Assembly (NCBI GenBank): GCA_958434805.1
Contig: CAUBDX010000007.1
Span: forward strand, 1-64,000
Source of the DNA: an uncultured Phocaeicola sp.
GTDB lineage: Bacteria; Bacteroidota; Bacteroidia; Bacteroidales; Bacteroidaceae
Length of the DNA stretch: 64,000 nt
Direction: 5' to 3'
The notes below the pieces were generated by a model. The model was not told where the DNA came from, did no database searches, and saw only the letters and a list, made by a program, of their open reading frames with translations. Shown piece by piece: positions 8,589 through 17,901 of this stretch (within the stretch, counting starts at the first letter, position 1; each line of letters opens with the position of its first letter). A program made the translations under genes and the position numbers.

Positions 8589-8915
8589 GGTGCGCGTATC
8601 TGTCCATCGCCGACGTCGGATCTTGAGTATAACCTTGTGGTCTCGTATCGGAAAGTCTGTCACATTTACTGCTTCCATGAAACCCTTGGATTCATAATGT
8701 GCATCACTACTTAACTCTGGACTCATCTTTTCATCCAAACTGATATGAATCTCAGTCGCTGATTGCTCAATACCTCTTATAGAGAAATATTCTAAAATCT
8801 CTGCTGGCAGCACTACCTGCGCAAGCATCTGTAAGTAATCTTTTTCCATATAGCAAAGTTCTTAATTAACTTTGACTATGCAAAATTAATCCCCACTAAA
8901 AATCTACTGACCCGA

Positions 8916-10154
8916 TTATTGCCCTAGTATCTTTTTCAACCAAGGCATGATTAATTCGTACTTGAAATAGTGAGCAGGCGGATCGACATTAGCCGATTTG
9001 AAAAATGTGGGTGCATCCATCCCTTCAGATAAAAACTCCACATCAGTACGCTGACTCGCATCTGCAAACTTAGGGTAATGATAGCAATTAACATTCTCCG
9101 GTTTTCCACTGTCACGATAAGCGGCTTGTACGACTCTGAAGTCACGGTCTAATCCACCTTCAGTGAAAATGATAGGTCGAGGGGCCAATGAAGCCGCAAC
9201 GTCTGGAAAGTTGAAATAATGCCAGTAATTGGGTATCAGATGGCGAATCGAATTGGGGAACGGCCGCCGTAAGTTTTCATTGGGCTTAGTCATCACCACA
9301 GCTCGCTCCTGCGTATTACACAGAAAATCATTATAGACAAAGGCGAAAATCTCTTTATCCAGCGCACCTAATACCATCATGGGCTCTGTTCCCAGCGAAA
9401 AGCCACTTACCACAATTCTGTCTCTACGAATATAAGGCTGCTGTTTCATCCACTGCAAGACCTGCATATCTAAATAAGAGGTGTATCCCAACCAATGCCA
9501 TCCCATTTCCAGCAAGAAGCGAGAAACCACATCATAGTCATAGTTACTACCTTGCTTATAACGCTCCAAGTCAGAAGACTCGCCCGCAGCTGCATTGTCT
9601 ACAGCCACAGCCACATAACCAGCTTTCATCATATCCAAAGCCATACAGACTTTAGGGTCTGTATATTTTTCATTGAATCTGACATCGACTCCCGGTTCTC
9701 CAGCTAAGCCCTCTTTGGTACGGCCTGATCCGGGTATACAAAGTACAGCAGGTGTTGCCTGTTTTAATCCGTCTGGCTTCAACACAAGAAACGTACTGAC
9801 AGCATTCGGAAAAGGATAGAACTCCCATTTTTCAAGTGTATAACCTTCTCGGGGTTCAACGCTTACCCGCTGTGGGGCTGGCTGCTCAGGTACTTGAGGA
9901 AAATTCATCAACATAGCCATGGCATCGCTGACCCGCTCTTGCCATGCTTTAAAGTTTTCGGGGCTCATCCCCTCCTGATAAGCACAGCGAGGAGTCGTTT
10001 GCTTCAGCATCTGATGCACAATAGCATACGTACTTTGCTCTCTCCCATCTTCCCTTACAGACTGATGTACAGAATAGTCCTGCTGCACATTGTCTTGAGC
10101 TGCTATACTCATCCATAGGCCACAAAAGCCTAATAAAGTAAATAATTTCTTCAT
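8916..10154 (-). CDS. Secreted alpha/beta-hydrolase, probable carbohydrate esterase
   Basis: 412 residues with a signal peptide (MKKLFTLLGFCGLWMSIAAQ). An alpha/beta-hydrolase fold is shown by the oxyanion segment PGSG (141-144), nucleophile Ser253 in GFSLG, acidic residue Asp336 or Asp338 in GGLDRDF and His395 near the C-terminus. It resembles the Abhydrolase_7/dienelactone-hydrolase-like group with acetyl-esterase relatives. It is the last gene of the sigma-regulated Sus locus, so it probably removes acyl groups from the imported glycan in the periplasm; the substrate is unknown. A hairpin between susD and this gene may lower its expression. An ISL3-type element sits directly on its stop codon, but the TAA is preserved in the target duplication, so the protein is unchanged. 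Confidence 0.78.
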   Translation of the reverse strand: MKKLFTLLGFCGLWMSIAAQDNVQQDYSVHQSVREDGREQSTYAIVHQMLKQTTPRCAYQEGMSPENFKAWQERVSDAMAMLMNFPQVPEQPAPQRVSVEPREGYTLEKWEFYPFPNAVSTFLVLKPDGLKQATPAVLCIPGSGRTKEGLAGEPGVDVRFNEKYTDPKVCMALDMMKAGYVAVAVDNAAAGESSDLERYKQGSNYDYDVVSRFLLEMGWHWLGYTSYLDMQVLQWMKQQPYIRRDRIVVSGFSLGTEPMMVLGALDKEIFAFVYNDFLCNTQERAVVMTKPNENLRRPFPNSIRHLIPNYWHYFNFPDVAASLAPRPIIFTEGGLDRDFRVVQAAYRDSGKPENVNCYHYPKFADASQRTDVEFLSEGMDAPTFFKSANVDPPAHYFKYELIMPWLKKILGQ

Positions 10155-10178
10155 AGTACTCTAAATTTATAAGAATAT

Positions 10179-10215
10179 AAAAGCTGTGCTCAAATAATCA
10201 TTAAGCACAGCTTTT
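10179..10215 (-). terminator. Hairpin between SusD and the esterase
   Basis: Perfect 12-bp arms AAAAGCTGTGCT (10179-10190) and AGCACAGCTTTT (10204-10215) with a 13-nt loop. On the minus strand the stem runs into TTTTAT. It lies just after the susD stop and may end most transcripts there, or protect the susCD mRNA 3' end, leaving partial read-through into the esterase. Confidence 0.75.
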
Positions 10216-10225
10216 TATTTAAATA

Positions 10226-11809
10226 TTAGTAACCAGGTGTTTGAGTTAATTTTGGATCTCCATTCAATACTTGCACATCAACAGGCCATAACATCATGTA
10301 GGCTTGTGCTTCTGTCAATATTGGCGATTCACTACCATAGTGTGCTTTAGGCGAGAAAACAAAAGGCTTTCCATTTGCATCACGAAGTCTGAGCAAATCA
10401 AACCAACGGCTACCCTCTCCTACCAGTTCTTTATCACGCTCTTGCAAAATAGCCCATTCATTAGCAGCGAAATCGCCAGCTTCATACTTATAATCTTCAT
10501 ACTTGTCCCCATAAGCACGTTGCCGGACTTCATTTAAATATTTAGCACAATCTATCGGATTATTTAGACCATTTTCACATTCAGCTAACATAAGAAGTAC
10601 ATCTGCATATCGGAAGATAGGAATATCAGAATCATAGAAGCGAGAACCGCTAACACTCTGTCCCATCAGTTTTTTCCAACAAGCACCACGTGTCTTTCCC
10701 TCGAACAAATACTGAAAGAAAGTAGCATCCAATCGCTTATCATCTTGGCTATATATATCAATGAATGCAGTTTTATATTCATAACGAAGTGGTCCTGCTG
10801 CTAAAAGATTCAAAGGATCTGGCCCATAAGGATTTCCTTTAAGATCTGTAGCATTTGTAAATAAAGCTACATTATAAAACCAGTTAGCTCCCCAGTTAGT
10901 CTTTTCGTTCTTATCAAAACGTATAGCTAAAATCATTTCATTGCTTGTTTTTTTAGCGGTACTCCACAAATCTTCAAAGTTAGCTAATAAACTATATTTC
11001 CCAACAACATTCAGTAGAGCCTTTTTAGCTGTAAGCAAATCCTGATTATTAGCATCAGGAGTCGTTAATGATGCTACCTGATCACCATCCAACTGATCAT
11101 CTAACAATCCCGTTGTTACTTTAGCAGCCCACATATAAATCTGTGCCTTTAATACTTCTGTAGCATAATATGACCACTCATATTGGCTAGTAATCTTATT
11201 TGTAGCACGATTAAAGCATTCCTCAGATTTATTGATGTCAGCCTTAATAAGTTCTAAAGTAGCTTTAGGGGTAGCACGCTCTTTATATAGCTGTGTAACA
11301 TCAATATTTCCATCTACAATCTTAGCATCGGTTTCCAGAGGTACTCCCCCAAACGTACGATATAAATAGAAATAGTAATAAGCTCGCATACCATAAGCTT
11401 GTCCCAAGAAAAAGTCTTTTTCATCTTCGCTCATGTAGCTTAATTCTTTATCTACATTTTTTATAAACAAATTTAAATGCATAATATTGGGATACAGCTC
11501 ATACCAGTCTTTCACACCTGTGTTATCCTTCGTCAGCAAGTTGTTAGTCATTGGAGGACCATAGACACCTTCTCCCATCGAAGTAACATCACTAATTAGA
11601 ATTTCACTACGAAATTCACCTAAAGTCACAGGCATTTCATACTTCTCACGCAAATCTGCATGAATACCTGTCATAAACATTTCTACTTGTGATTTATCAT
11701 TCCAGAAATTAGAAGAACCATAATAATCTTCAGGAGATAAATCCAACGAATTACAAGAAGCCAAGCCTAAGACTCCTGTCAAAAAAATTGTATATAATTG
11801 TTTTTTCAT
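10226..11809 (-). CDS. SusD/RagB family glycan-binding lipoprotein
   Basis: 527 residues. Lipoprotein signal with GLASCNS (Cys19 as anchor), then the SusD-like N-terminal region (LSPEDYYGSSNFWN) with TPR-like helices, and the C-terminal RagB/SusD domain with the common MLAECENGLN and NEVRQRAYG stretches and the WFDLLRLR segment. SusD proteins cap the SusC pore on the cell surface and bind the target glycan. It follows susC by 13 bp. Nothing in the sequence fixes the ligand. Confidence 0.93.
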   Translation of the reverse strand: MKKQLYTIFLTGVLGLASCNSLDLSPEDYYGSSNFWNDKSQVEMFMTGIHADLREKYEMPVTLGEFRSEILISDVTSMGEGVYGPPMTNNLLTKDNTGVKDWYELYPNIMHLNLFIKNVDKELSYMSEDEKDFFLGQAYGMRAYYYFYLYRTFGGVPLETDAKIVDGNIDVTQLYKERATPKATLELIKADINKSEECFNRATNKITSQYEWSYYATEVLKAQIYMWAAKVTTGLLDDQLDGDQVASLTTPDANNQDLLTAKKALLNVVGKYSLLANFEDLWSTAKKTSNEMILAIRFDKNEKTNWGANWFYNVALFTNATDLKGNPYGPDPLNLLAAGPLRYEYKTAFIDIYSQDDKRLDATFFQYLFEGKTRGACWKKLMGQSVSGSRFYDSDIPIFRYADVLLMLAECENGLNNPIDCAKYLNEVRQRAYGDKYEDYKYEAGDFAANEWAILQERDKELVGEGSRWFDLLRLRDANGKPFVFSPKAHYGSESPILTEAQAYMMLWPVDVQVLNGDPKLTQTPGY

Positions 11810-11822
11810 ATTCTACTTCAAA

Positions 11823-14800
11823 TTAGAAAGTTACGTTTAATCCAAATACAACCGTTCTAGGCAAAGGATAGCCTCCATTTTCACTAACTCCATATTCAGG
11901 AGAAGCCATATTTTTAGCTCCTGTTATGTAACCCAAATTTTGCGCCGTAACAGATAAGTCCACCTTGCTCATTCCGTATTTTTTCGTCCATGCTGTTGGC
12001 AGTGAGTACGACAAATTTATTTCACGAACAGCTAGATAGTTTCCTTTATAGCTATTGATATCAGAAATACGGTCATAGTTACGCTTGCCTAAGAAGTCAG
12101 CCCAGCCATAAACCGGATACTTTCCATTTGGATTATCTTCCGACCAAGTATCTTTAACCAAAGAGATTGCATTGAAAGTACCTTGCATATTTCCCATAAT
12201 CCATGGAGTCTTCCAATCATGTACCCAAAAACCTAAAGCATAATCAAAACGGCAATTCAAACTTAATCCTTTCCAAGAAGCACCAAGATTGAAACCTCCT
12301 GTCCAATGAGGTATCGTATTACCTAATTTAACCCGGTCATAATCATCTATGATTCCATCACCATTCACATCTTTCCACTTTACATCACCGGGCTGAATAG
12401 GAAGTCCCTTCATCTTCTCTTCATCTGACAATTTAGCCCATGCTTCTGGACCATAAAGCACTTTTGCATCTGCGCCGTTTTCCGTATAAGTAGAACGGTC
12501 AATCAGATTACCTGGAATCTCTGACTCGCTTCGATAAATACCTTCCGACTTAAAGGCATAGATTGCGCCAAACTCGTGACCTTCTTGAAGACCACCTACC
12601 CATTGTTTTTCATATGTACCATCTGAAAGCTTTCTTCCTGTATAAACTTGGAAGGCATCTTGCATATTATTCTGCAACCCATTATACGGCAAAGAAACAA
12701 TTTTATTCTTATTATAAGCCGTATTCATGCTTAAGGTTACTTTCCAATCTTTAGTACGTAGCAAATTAGCAGTCAACTCAAGTTCCATACCTTGATTTTG
12801 AATTTCGCCATTATTAGAGAGGAAGGAAGAAGCACCACTATGCGATGGCAATGTAATTTCAGCAAACTTATCCTGTGTGCGTCTATTATAGTACGTAAAG
12901 TTTAAGATATATTTATTATTCAAAAATCCTAAGTCAAATCCTGTTTCAAACGTATATGATTTTTCCCAACGCATAGCAGGATTAGGCAAATCGTTTAACA
13001 TCAAAGGAACTTTACCATTATAATTAGGTAAGGTTTTCTTATTTTTACCTTTCATAATTCCATATGAGCCCTGCACTGTATAATAATCCAGCCCCTTTAC
13101 AACGTTGCCATTAGCATCTAAAATTCCCGAAACATTACCATTAGCTCCATAACTTGCACGCAATTTAGCATAAGAAAGAATATGACTTATCGGCTCCATA
13201 AAACCCTCACGACTGACAATCCAACCTGCTGATACACCTGGGAAAGTACCCCAACGATTATCTTTTGGTAGTTTAGAGTAACCATCACGACGTAATACTA
13301 AGCTTAACAAATACTTTGATTTATAATCATAGTTCAATCTTCCAAAGAAAGACAGAATACGCTGACGATAATGCCACGAATCAATAGCACGCACACCTGC
13401 TGCTGAAGATGTAAGTCCTAAATCCTGGAAATCACCAAGAGGAGATCCATAGCCACTAGCAGAAAATCCACGTTTATAAGAATCGTAGTATTCTGTACCT
13501 AACATTGCATTAATAGAATGGTCTTGCCAAAGAGTTGTTTGATAATTCAGCACTCCATTATAGGTTTGATCTAATAAACGATCATGTTTGTTTGACGTTT
13601 CATGACGTGTATCATACTTCGGACCAGTAGCTATAATATAGTCACCTTTAAAGAATTCACGGTCATCATCGTAATAGAACCAAGTTCCTGTCAATCTAAA
13701 GTCCAGACCTTTCAAAATTTTAAATGTAAGTGACTGACTGAGGCTTAACTTACGCATATTATTGTCATAGTTCAACGCATCTTCATACACTTTCACAGTA
13801 GTCCAACCACGAGCATATGAAGCTACAGCTGGTCCTGCCAACCAATCACCATCCGGGCTTTTAATACGAAATGTAGGAGGAACAGAAAGAGTTGTACTGA
13901 AGAAATTACCCTCGCCTGCATAACCAACACCCCCATCATCCCATTTTGAATCAGTGAGTGAAAACGAAGTATTTGATATAAGCCAAGGTTTAATCTTATA
14001 GTCCGCATTAAATGTCAAACTCAAACGCTTATACCAGTTATTCATTGCGTTACCTTCTGAATGGTTATACCCCAAGCTTGCATAATAATGTCCCTTGTCA
14101 CTGCCACCAGAAAAACTTAAATTATAATCCTGGCTAATAGCTGGCGACTTAATATTATAATCTCTTAGTTGGTTATCGCAATAAATAAGTTTTTGCCCAG
14201 GGTTAACAGGGTCATCCATGGTTTGCCATCCTTGTTTCAGCAAGAATGCCAAATCATCTGTATAATTCATAACGCCCCATACCGCTGTATTATCTTTATT
14301 ACCATTCAGCACATTACCTTTTTCATCAAAATAACGGTTACCTGTACCATATGGTTGCGTTCCTGACAATGTCGCATCACTTGCAAATCCATGCCATTGA
14401 CCTGCTTGATCCTGCCATATATGAGAAGAGCGATAAAAAGCAGAACGCATATAATATAGGTAGTCATGTGCATTAAGGAATTCATATTGGCTATGAAAGA
14501 AATTCAAACCCACTTTGACTTTCAAGTTTATTTCAGTATGGCCTTCTGCTCCTCTTTTCGTTGTTACCAGGATTACTCCATTAGAAGCACGTGCACCATA
14601 AATAGCTGTTGCACCAGCATCTTTCATTACTTCCATAGATTCAATATCACTTGGATTAACATCCCCAAGTGATTCACGTACGGCACCATCAACGATAATT
14701 AAAGGTGAACCACTACCATCCAGATTCGTTCCACCACGTAAAACCAAGGTAGGTGTAGCTTTAGGGTTACCACTTGTCTGCTGAACACGCAACCCAGCTA

Positions 14801-15554
14801 CTGCTCCTGAAAGTGCTTGCGCTGGATTAGTATGAGAACCCGTACTCAGAGTAGAGTTATCAACCTTAGCAATTGAATTAGTTAACTTAGAACGCAACTG
14901 GCTACCTCCATAACCTGTAACCACCACCTCTTCTAGAGTCTTACTATCTTCATTTAAAACTATATGAAAAACCTCTTTATGACTAACACTTATTTCTTGA
15001 GTTAAAAAGCCAATATATGACACAAGCAAAGTCGCTTTGTTGCTGACAGCAAGTGTAAACTGACCATCTAAATCAGTGATTGTCCCATTGGACGTTCCTT
15101 TTTCTAAAATATTTGCACCAATAATTGGTTCACCGCTTGAATCTACAACCTTCCCTTTTATTTCTTTCTGCTGTTGCTGAATAACAGTTACATCTGCAGT
15201 TTCATTTGACTTACAAATAATAACTTGGCGATCTTGAATGTGATAATCCAACTCCGTATCAGTAAATAGTTGTTTAAGAATACTATCTACTGTCTCGTTT
15301 TCCACATTGATATTGACTTTCCTTTGTAAATCAACATCTGTTCGATAAATAAATACAAACTCACTATTATTTTCGACATAATTAATGATATGTTCTAAAG
15401 TTTGATTCTCTGACTTGATAGTAAAATTTGTATTTGCAACATAATTGCTACTAGCTAAAACATACTGATAAGGAACTGCAGATAACAGAAATGCAAATCC
15501 ATAATGTTTTGCATAATGACTGATATGCTTTAAATAATTTGTATTTTTCTTCAT
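11823..15554 (-). CDS. SusC/RagA TonB-linked outer-membrane transporter with STN signalling domain
   Basis: 1243 residues. In order: signal peptide, an STN (secretin/TonB N-terminal) domain at about 45-115 (LEHIINYVENNSEFVFIYR), a carboxypeptidase-D-like regulatory domain at about 127-215 (KGKVVDSSGEPIIGANI), a TonB-box-like EEVVVTGYG, a plug domain (MKDAGATAIYGARASNGVI), and a beta-barrel ending in Phe (GLNVTF). The STN domain marks receptors that signal to a FecR-type anti-sigma factor, and fecR and sigma genes lie immediately upstream. It imports an oligosaccharide released at the surface and probably reports its presence to the sigma factor. Confidence 0.95.
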   Translation of the reverse strand: MKKNTNYLKHISHYAKHYGFAFLLSAVPYQYVLASSNYVANTNFTIKSENQTLEHIINYVENNSEFVFIYRTDVDLQRKVNINVENETVDSILKQLFTDTELDYHIQDRQVIICKSNETADVTVIQQQQKEIKGKVVDSSGEPIIGANILEKGTSNGTITDLDGQFTLAVSNKATLLVSYIGFLTQEISVSHKEVFHIVLNEDSKTLEEVVVTGYGGSQLRSKLTNSIAKVDNSTLSTGSHTNPAQALSGAVAGLRVQQTSGNPKATPTLVLRGGTNLDGSGSPLIIVDGAVRESLGDVNPSDIESMEVMKDAGATAIYGARASNGVILVTTKRGAEGHTEINLKVKVGLNFFHSQYEFLNAHDYLYYMRSAFYRSSHIWQDQAGQWHGFASDATLSGTQPYGTGNRYFDEKGNVLNGNKDNTAVWGVMNYTDDLAFLLKQGWQTMDDPVNPGQKLIYCDNQLRDYNIKSPAISQDYNLSFSGGSDKGHYYASLGYNHSEGNAMNNWYKRLSLTFNADYKIKPWLISNTSFSLTDSKWDDGGVGYAGEGNFFSTTLSVPPTFRIKSPDGDWLAGPAVASYARGWTTVKVYEDALNYDNNMRKLSLSQSLTFKILKGLDFRLTGTWFYYDDDREFFKGDYIIATGPKYDTRHETSNKHDRLLDQTYNGVLNYQTTLWQDHSINAMLGTEYYDSYKRGFSASGYGSPLGDFQDLGLTSSAAGVRAIDSWHYRQRILSFFGRLNYDYKSKYLLSLVLRRDGYSKLPKDNRWGTFPGVSAGWIVSREGFMEPISHILSYAKLRASYGANGNVSGILDANGNVVKGLDYYTVQGSYGIMKGKNKKTLPNYNGKVPLMLNDLPNPAMRWEKSYTFETGFDLGFLNNKYILNFTYYNRRTQDKFAEITLPSHSGASSFLSNNGEIQNQGMELELTANLLRTKDWKVTLSMNTAYNKNKIVSLPYNGLQNNMQDAFQVYTGRKLSDGTYEKQWVGGLQEGHEFGAIYAFKSEGIYRSESEIPGNLIDRSTYTENGADAKVLYGPEAWAKLSDEEKMKGLPIQPGDVKWKDVNGDGIIDDYDRVKLGNTIPHWTGGFNLGASWKGLSLNCRFDYALGFWVHDWKTPWIMGNMQGTFNAISLVKDTWSEDNPNGKYPVYGWADFLGKRNYDRISDINSYKGNYLAVREINLSYSLPTAWTKKYGMSKVDLSVTAQNLGYITGAKNMASPEYGVSENGGYPLPRTVVFGLNVTF

Positions 15555-15679
15555 ATTTTTTTAGGTTAATTGAATTCAGTAGAACTCATTGTTATACTTG
15601 AATTTAAACATGCCTTTTGGCACTTAAGATTAACAATTTAGCTTTCGTTTATATCATAGGCATCTCGTTTTATAGATTA

Positions 15680-16750
15680 TTATTTATTTACAATCACATA
15701 TACATGGTTCTTTTCATTAAGCGTATAAGAAAAATCAGCAGAAGTAGAAAGAATATCCATCACATCGCTAATATTATCCTGTAAATCCAGTTTGCCCGAA
15801 AGGCGAATAGAATCTGTTTCGGGGCTAGAAAATATACTACAATTGTAATAGCGCTCTAACTTTTTCCAAACCTCATTTAATGGTCTGTCTCGAAGCAATA
15901 ATATTTTATCTTTCCAACAGATATATTCATAAGCATCAATATTCTTTACAGAAATACCTCTCGTTTGAATCTCGGCCAACTGATTAGGTTCTAAGATGGT
16001 TTTTTGTTTTTTTGATTCTACTTCTACGCTGCCGTTAACAAGCACAACAGAAGCTGATGGATCATCTTGATAAGCAGATACATTAAATTCTGTTCCTAAT
16101 ACCTTAACTTGAAAATTCTTTGTTTTAACTACAAATGGACAGTCTTTGCTCTTGGCCACTTGTAAATAGACTTCCCCATCTACCAATATTTCACGTTGAT
16201 TAGAATCGAATCCGTCTGAATAAACAACCCTACTACCCGAATTAACTTGCATTCGAGTACCATCTGTAAAAGTAACACTTGCATGCTTGCCATAAGGTAC
16301 TATAATTTGATGTTGTTGATTTTGAGTTGTCAACACTACAGAATCTTCCAACAGCTTTTTATTTGAAACGGAGTTACTAGTTTGATTTGCATGATAGACT
16401 AAAGATACATCATCCTTTAGAAATAATATCTGCTTGGCTATTACTAATTGTATTGAATCACATTTTTTTATCGTTATACTATCCATAAAAGCTAACGAAG
16501 AATTTCTTCCCGAATAAGGCTTTTCATAATTATAATACCAGGAAAAAAGAAAGGCCAATATAAATAGTGCAGCCGCAGAGAACGTCCTGTAGAAAAAGGA
16601 GCGCTTCCGACGCATCTTCTCTATAACTTCAACTTGCCGCATTATTTCTTGAAAAGAATCTTCCAAGTTGGGTTCGTATTCCTTCAACTTTTCATCTGCT
16701 TTTTGAATTCGATGTATAAGTTTATATGCTGTATCTTCCAATTGCTTCAT
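15680..16750 (-). CDS. FecR-family anti-sigma factor
   Basis: 356 residues. A charged cytoplasmic N-terminal region of about 50 residues is followed by one membrane helix (about 52-72, FILAFLFSWYY). The periplasmic part has a FecR domain (PYGKHASVTFTDGT, GEVYLQVAKSKDCPFVV, KVLGTEFNVSAY) and a C-terminal DUF4974 domain (about 280-356). Such proteins hold their ECF sigma factor inactive until the STN domain of the partner receptor contacts them. The gene lies 83 bp after the sigma gene and 125 bp before susC. Confidence 0.93.
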   Translation of the reverse strand: MKQLEDTAYKLIHRIQKADEKLKEYEPNLEDSFQEIMRQVEVIEKMRRKRSFFYRTFSAAALFILAFLFSWYYNYEKPYSGRNSSLAFMDSITIKKCDSIQLVIAKQILFLKDDVSLVYHANQTSNSVSNKKLLEDSVVLTTQNQQHQIIVPYGKHASVTFTDGTRMQVNSGSRVVYSDGFDSNQREILVDGEVYLQVAKSKDCPFVVKTKNFQVKVLGTEFNVSAYQDDPSASVVLVNGSVEVESKKQKTILEPNQLAEIQTRGISVKNIDAYEYICWKDKILLLRDRPLNEVWKKLERYYNCSIFSSPETDSIRLSGKLDLQDNISDVMDILSTSADFSYTLNEKNHVYVIVNK

Positions 16751-16833
16751 AAATCAACCGTCAGTTTCTTTTATAATAAAGACGGGAAAAGAACAAAAAG
16801 GTACTCAAAAAAGAATAAAAAAATGATGGAATA

Positions 16834-17487
16834 TTACAAATAATGCTGGCAATCAACTATAAAACAACGATTAAGACTATGCATGAATCCCTGAAAAAAA
16901 AGGATTGTAGCTACCGACAAACAATATTGTCTAAGTTGAGCCAAGGTACGAGATAGCAAGTTTTTACTGGATTGCATATTCATTGATAAAATAGTAGCAA
17001 TGTCACGATGACTGAGTTCTTTGATATAATACAGATACAAAATCTCACGCTGTCGTGCTGATAACCGCGCAATGGCCTGGGCTAATCTTTTTTCTTGCCA
17101 CATAGCTCTATCATCTTTATCAAATAATGATGTCATAAAATCTTCTGTAATAGAAAAAGCTTCTTCCTCCAAGGATATGTATCTCATACGTGATGTAACC
17201 TCTAGACAATCCAATAGTTGATTACGAAATCCAGATAGGAGGTAAGCTTTAACTCTCTTTGTGTGAGGAAGTTTATTTCTATTTGTAAGCAACTTAACAA
17301 AAAAACTTTGAATAGCATCAGACACAAGTTCTTTATCGGCTATCATACGGTAGCCATACGAAAAAAGAAGTGAGTAAGATTGTCGATATATTTTCTCTGA
17401 GGCCATAGAATCTCCCGAGATAAACTTCTCCCATAAAAGTTCATCATAAACTTCAGAATCATAAGTCTTATAATCTTCATAATGCAT
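16834..17487 (-). CDS. ECF RNA polymerase sigma factor of the Sus locus
   Basis: 217 residues from the ATG at 17487; a GTG two codons earlier at 17493 is also possible. Region 2 is seen at about 25-90 (LLFSYGYRMIADKELVSDAIQ) and region 4 helix-turn-helix at about 140-190 (LSARQREILYLYY, ELSHRDIATIL). The C-terminal ~25 residues are hydrophobic (ATILFFQGFMHSL), unusual for a soluble sigma factor and perhaps an anti-sigma contact. Expected to transcribe the downstream susC-susD genes. A standard Bacteroidales promoter precedes it. Confidence 0.92.
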   Translation of the reverse strand: MHYEDYKTYDSEVYDELLWEKFISGDSMASEKIYRQSYSLLFSYGYRMIADKELVSDAIQSFFVKLLTNRNKLPHTKRVKAYLLSGFRNQLLDCLEVTSRMRYISLEEEAFSITEDFMTSLFDKDDRAMWQEKRLAQAIARLSARQREILYLYYIKELSHRDIATILSMNMQSSKNLLSRTLAQLRQYCLSVATILFFQGFMHSLNRCFIVDCQHYL

Positions 17488-17641
17488 ACCCACTATATAT
17501 TTTTTTGATGATTTAACACAAATAGGATTCTATAAAGAATAAGCTCAATAATCACTGAGATAAAAAATACCCCAACTCACAGTAGATAAAACAAACTTCA
17601 AGCCCCTTCCTTTTATTAAAAGTTTCGATTATTCAATATAG

Positions 17642-17673
17642 CAAAAATAGTTTTTTTATGAGTGTAAAACAAA
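17642..17673 (-). promoter_or_regulatory. Promoter for the ECF sigma gene
   Basis: On the minus strand TTTG (17670-17673) is followed after 20 bp by TATTTTTG (17642-17649), an excellent fit to the housekeeping Bacteroidales promoter. It lies about 155 bp upstream of the start, giving a long 5' leader. Confidence 0.65.
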
Positions 17674-17880
17674 TATTTGCTTATTAATTACAATTTCACC
17701 CATACAAAATCTACTATAATTTACCATACAAAAATCTTTCATACCTTTCACACAGCTCATAACTTGTTATAATCCGGTTGTCAACCCTAGGGAGGTGGAG
17801 GGAGGAAAACACCTTTTCCATATACTCAATACAGATGGGGTTAATAAAACCTAATTAAGGAAAGGTTAAAAAAGAGAATT

Positions 17881-17901
17881 GGCAGTTTTAAAGCTGCCAA
17901 T
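17881..17901. terminator. Short hairpin downstream of the ABC-F gene
   Basis: TTGGCAG and CTGCCAA form a 7-bp stem about 40 bp past the ABC-F stop. The flanking T/A runs are weak, so terminator function is only likely. Confidence 0.4.

Larger units (their letters stand above)
7116..8849 (-). pseudogene. ISL3/ISAon1-type transposase N-terminal protein (orfA), split by an IS4-family element
   Basis: The 5' part (8849 to 8598) starts MEKDYLQMLAQ and runs to RRRRWTDT. The 3' part resumes after the nested element at 7250 with TGKSFSLP and ends SDLPYA at 7116. Joining the flanks with one copy of the 9-bp duplication restores a single frame of about 128 residues, through RWTDTRTGKSF, with no stop or shift. 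This protein class supplies the N-terminal region of ISAon1-type transposases. As it stands, translation runs from the 5' part into the nested element and ends at 8541 as a 102-residue truncated protein. Confidence 0.88.
6144..8913 (-). mobile_element. ISL3-type (ISAon1-like) insertion sequence, disrupted by an IS4-family element
   Basis: The ends are 24-bp inverted repeats with one mismatch: 6144-6167 (starts GGCTCAGTAG) and 8890-8913 (on the minus strand starts GGGTCAGTAG), sharing a perfect 21-bp core. They are flanked by an 8-bp target duplication GATTATTG at 6136-6143 and 8914-8921; 8 bp is the ISL3 norm. It carries two overlapping minus-strand frames (orfA, orfB). Total 2770 bp; removing the nested 1338-bp element and its 9-bp duplication leaves 1423 bp. 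Intact duplications suggest a fairly recent arrival. The right-hand duplication contains the stop codon of the esterase gene. Confidence 0.92.

Noticed and set aside
8541..8849. A stand-alone 102-residue gene
   Set aside because: It is the truncated 5' part of the ISL3 orfA; its last ~20 residues come from the end of the nested IS4 element.
17790..17812. G-rich patch as a G-quadruplex regulator
   Set aside because: Only runs of two to three G are present and it lies far from the start of either neighbour.
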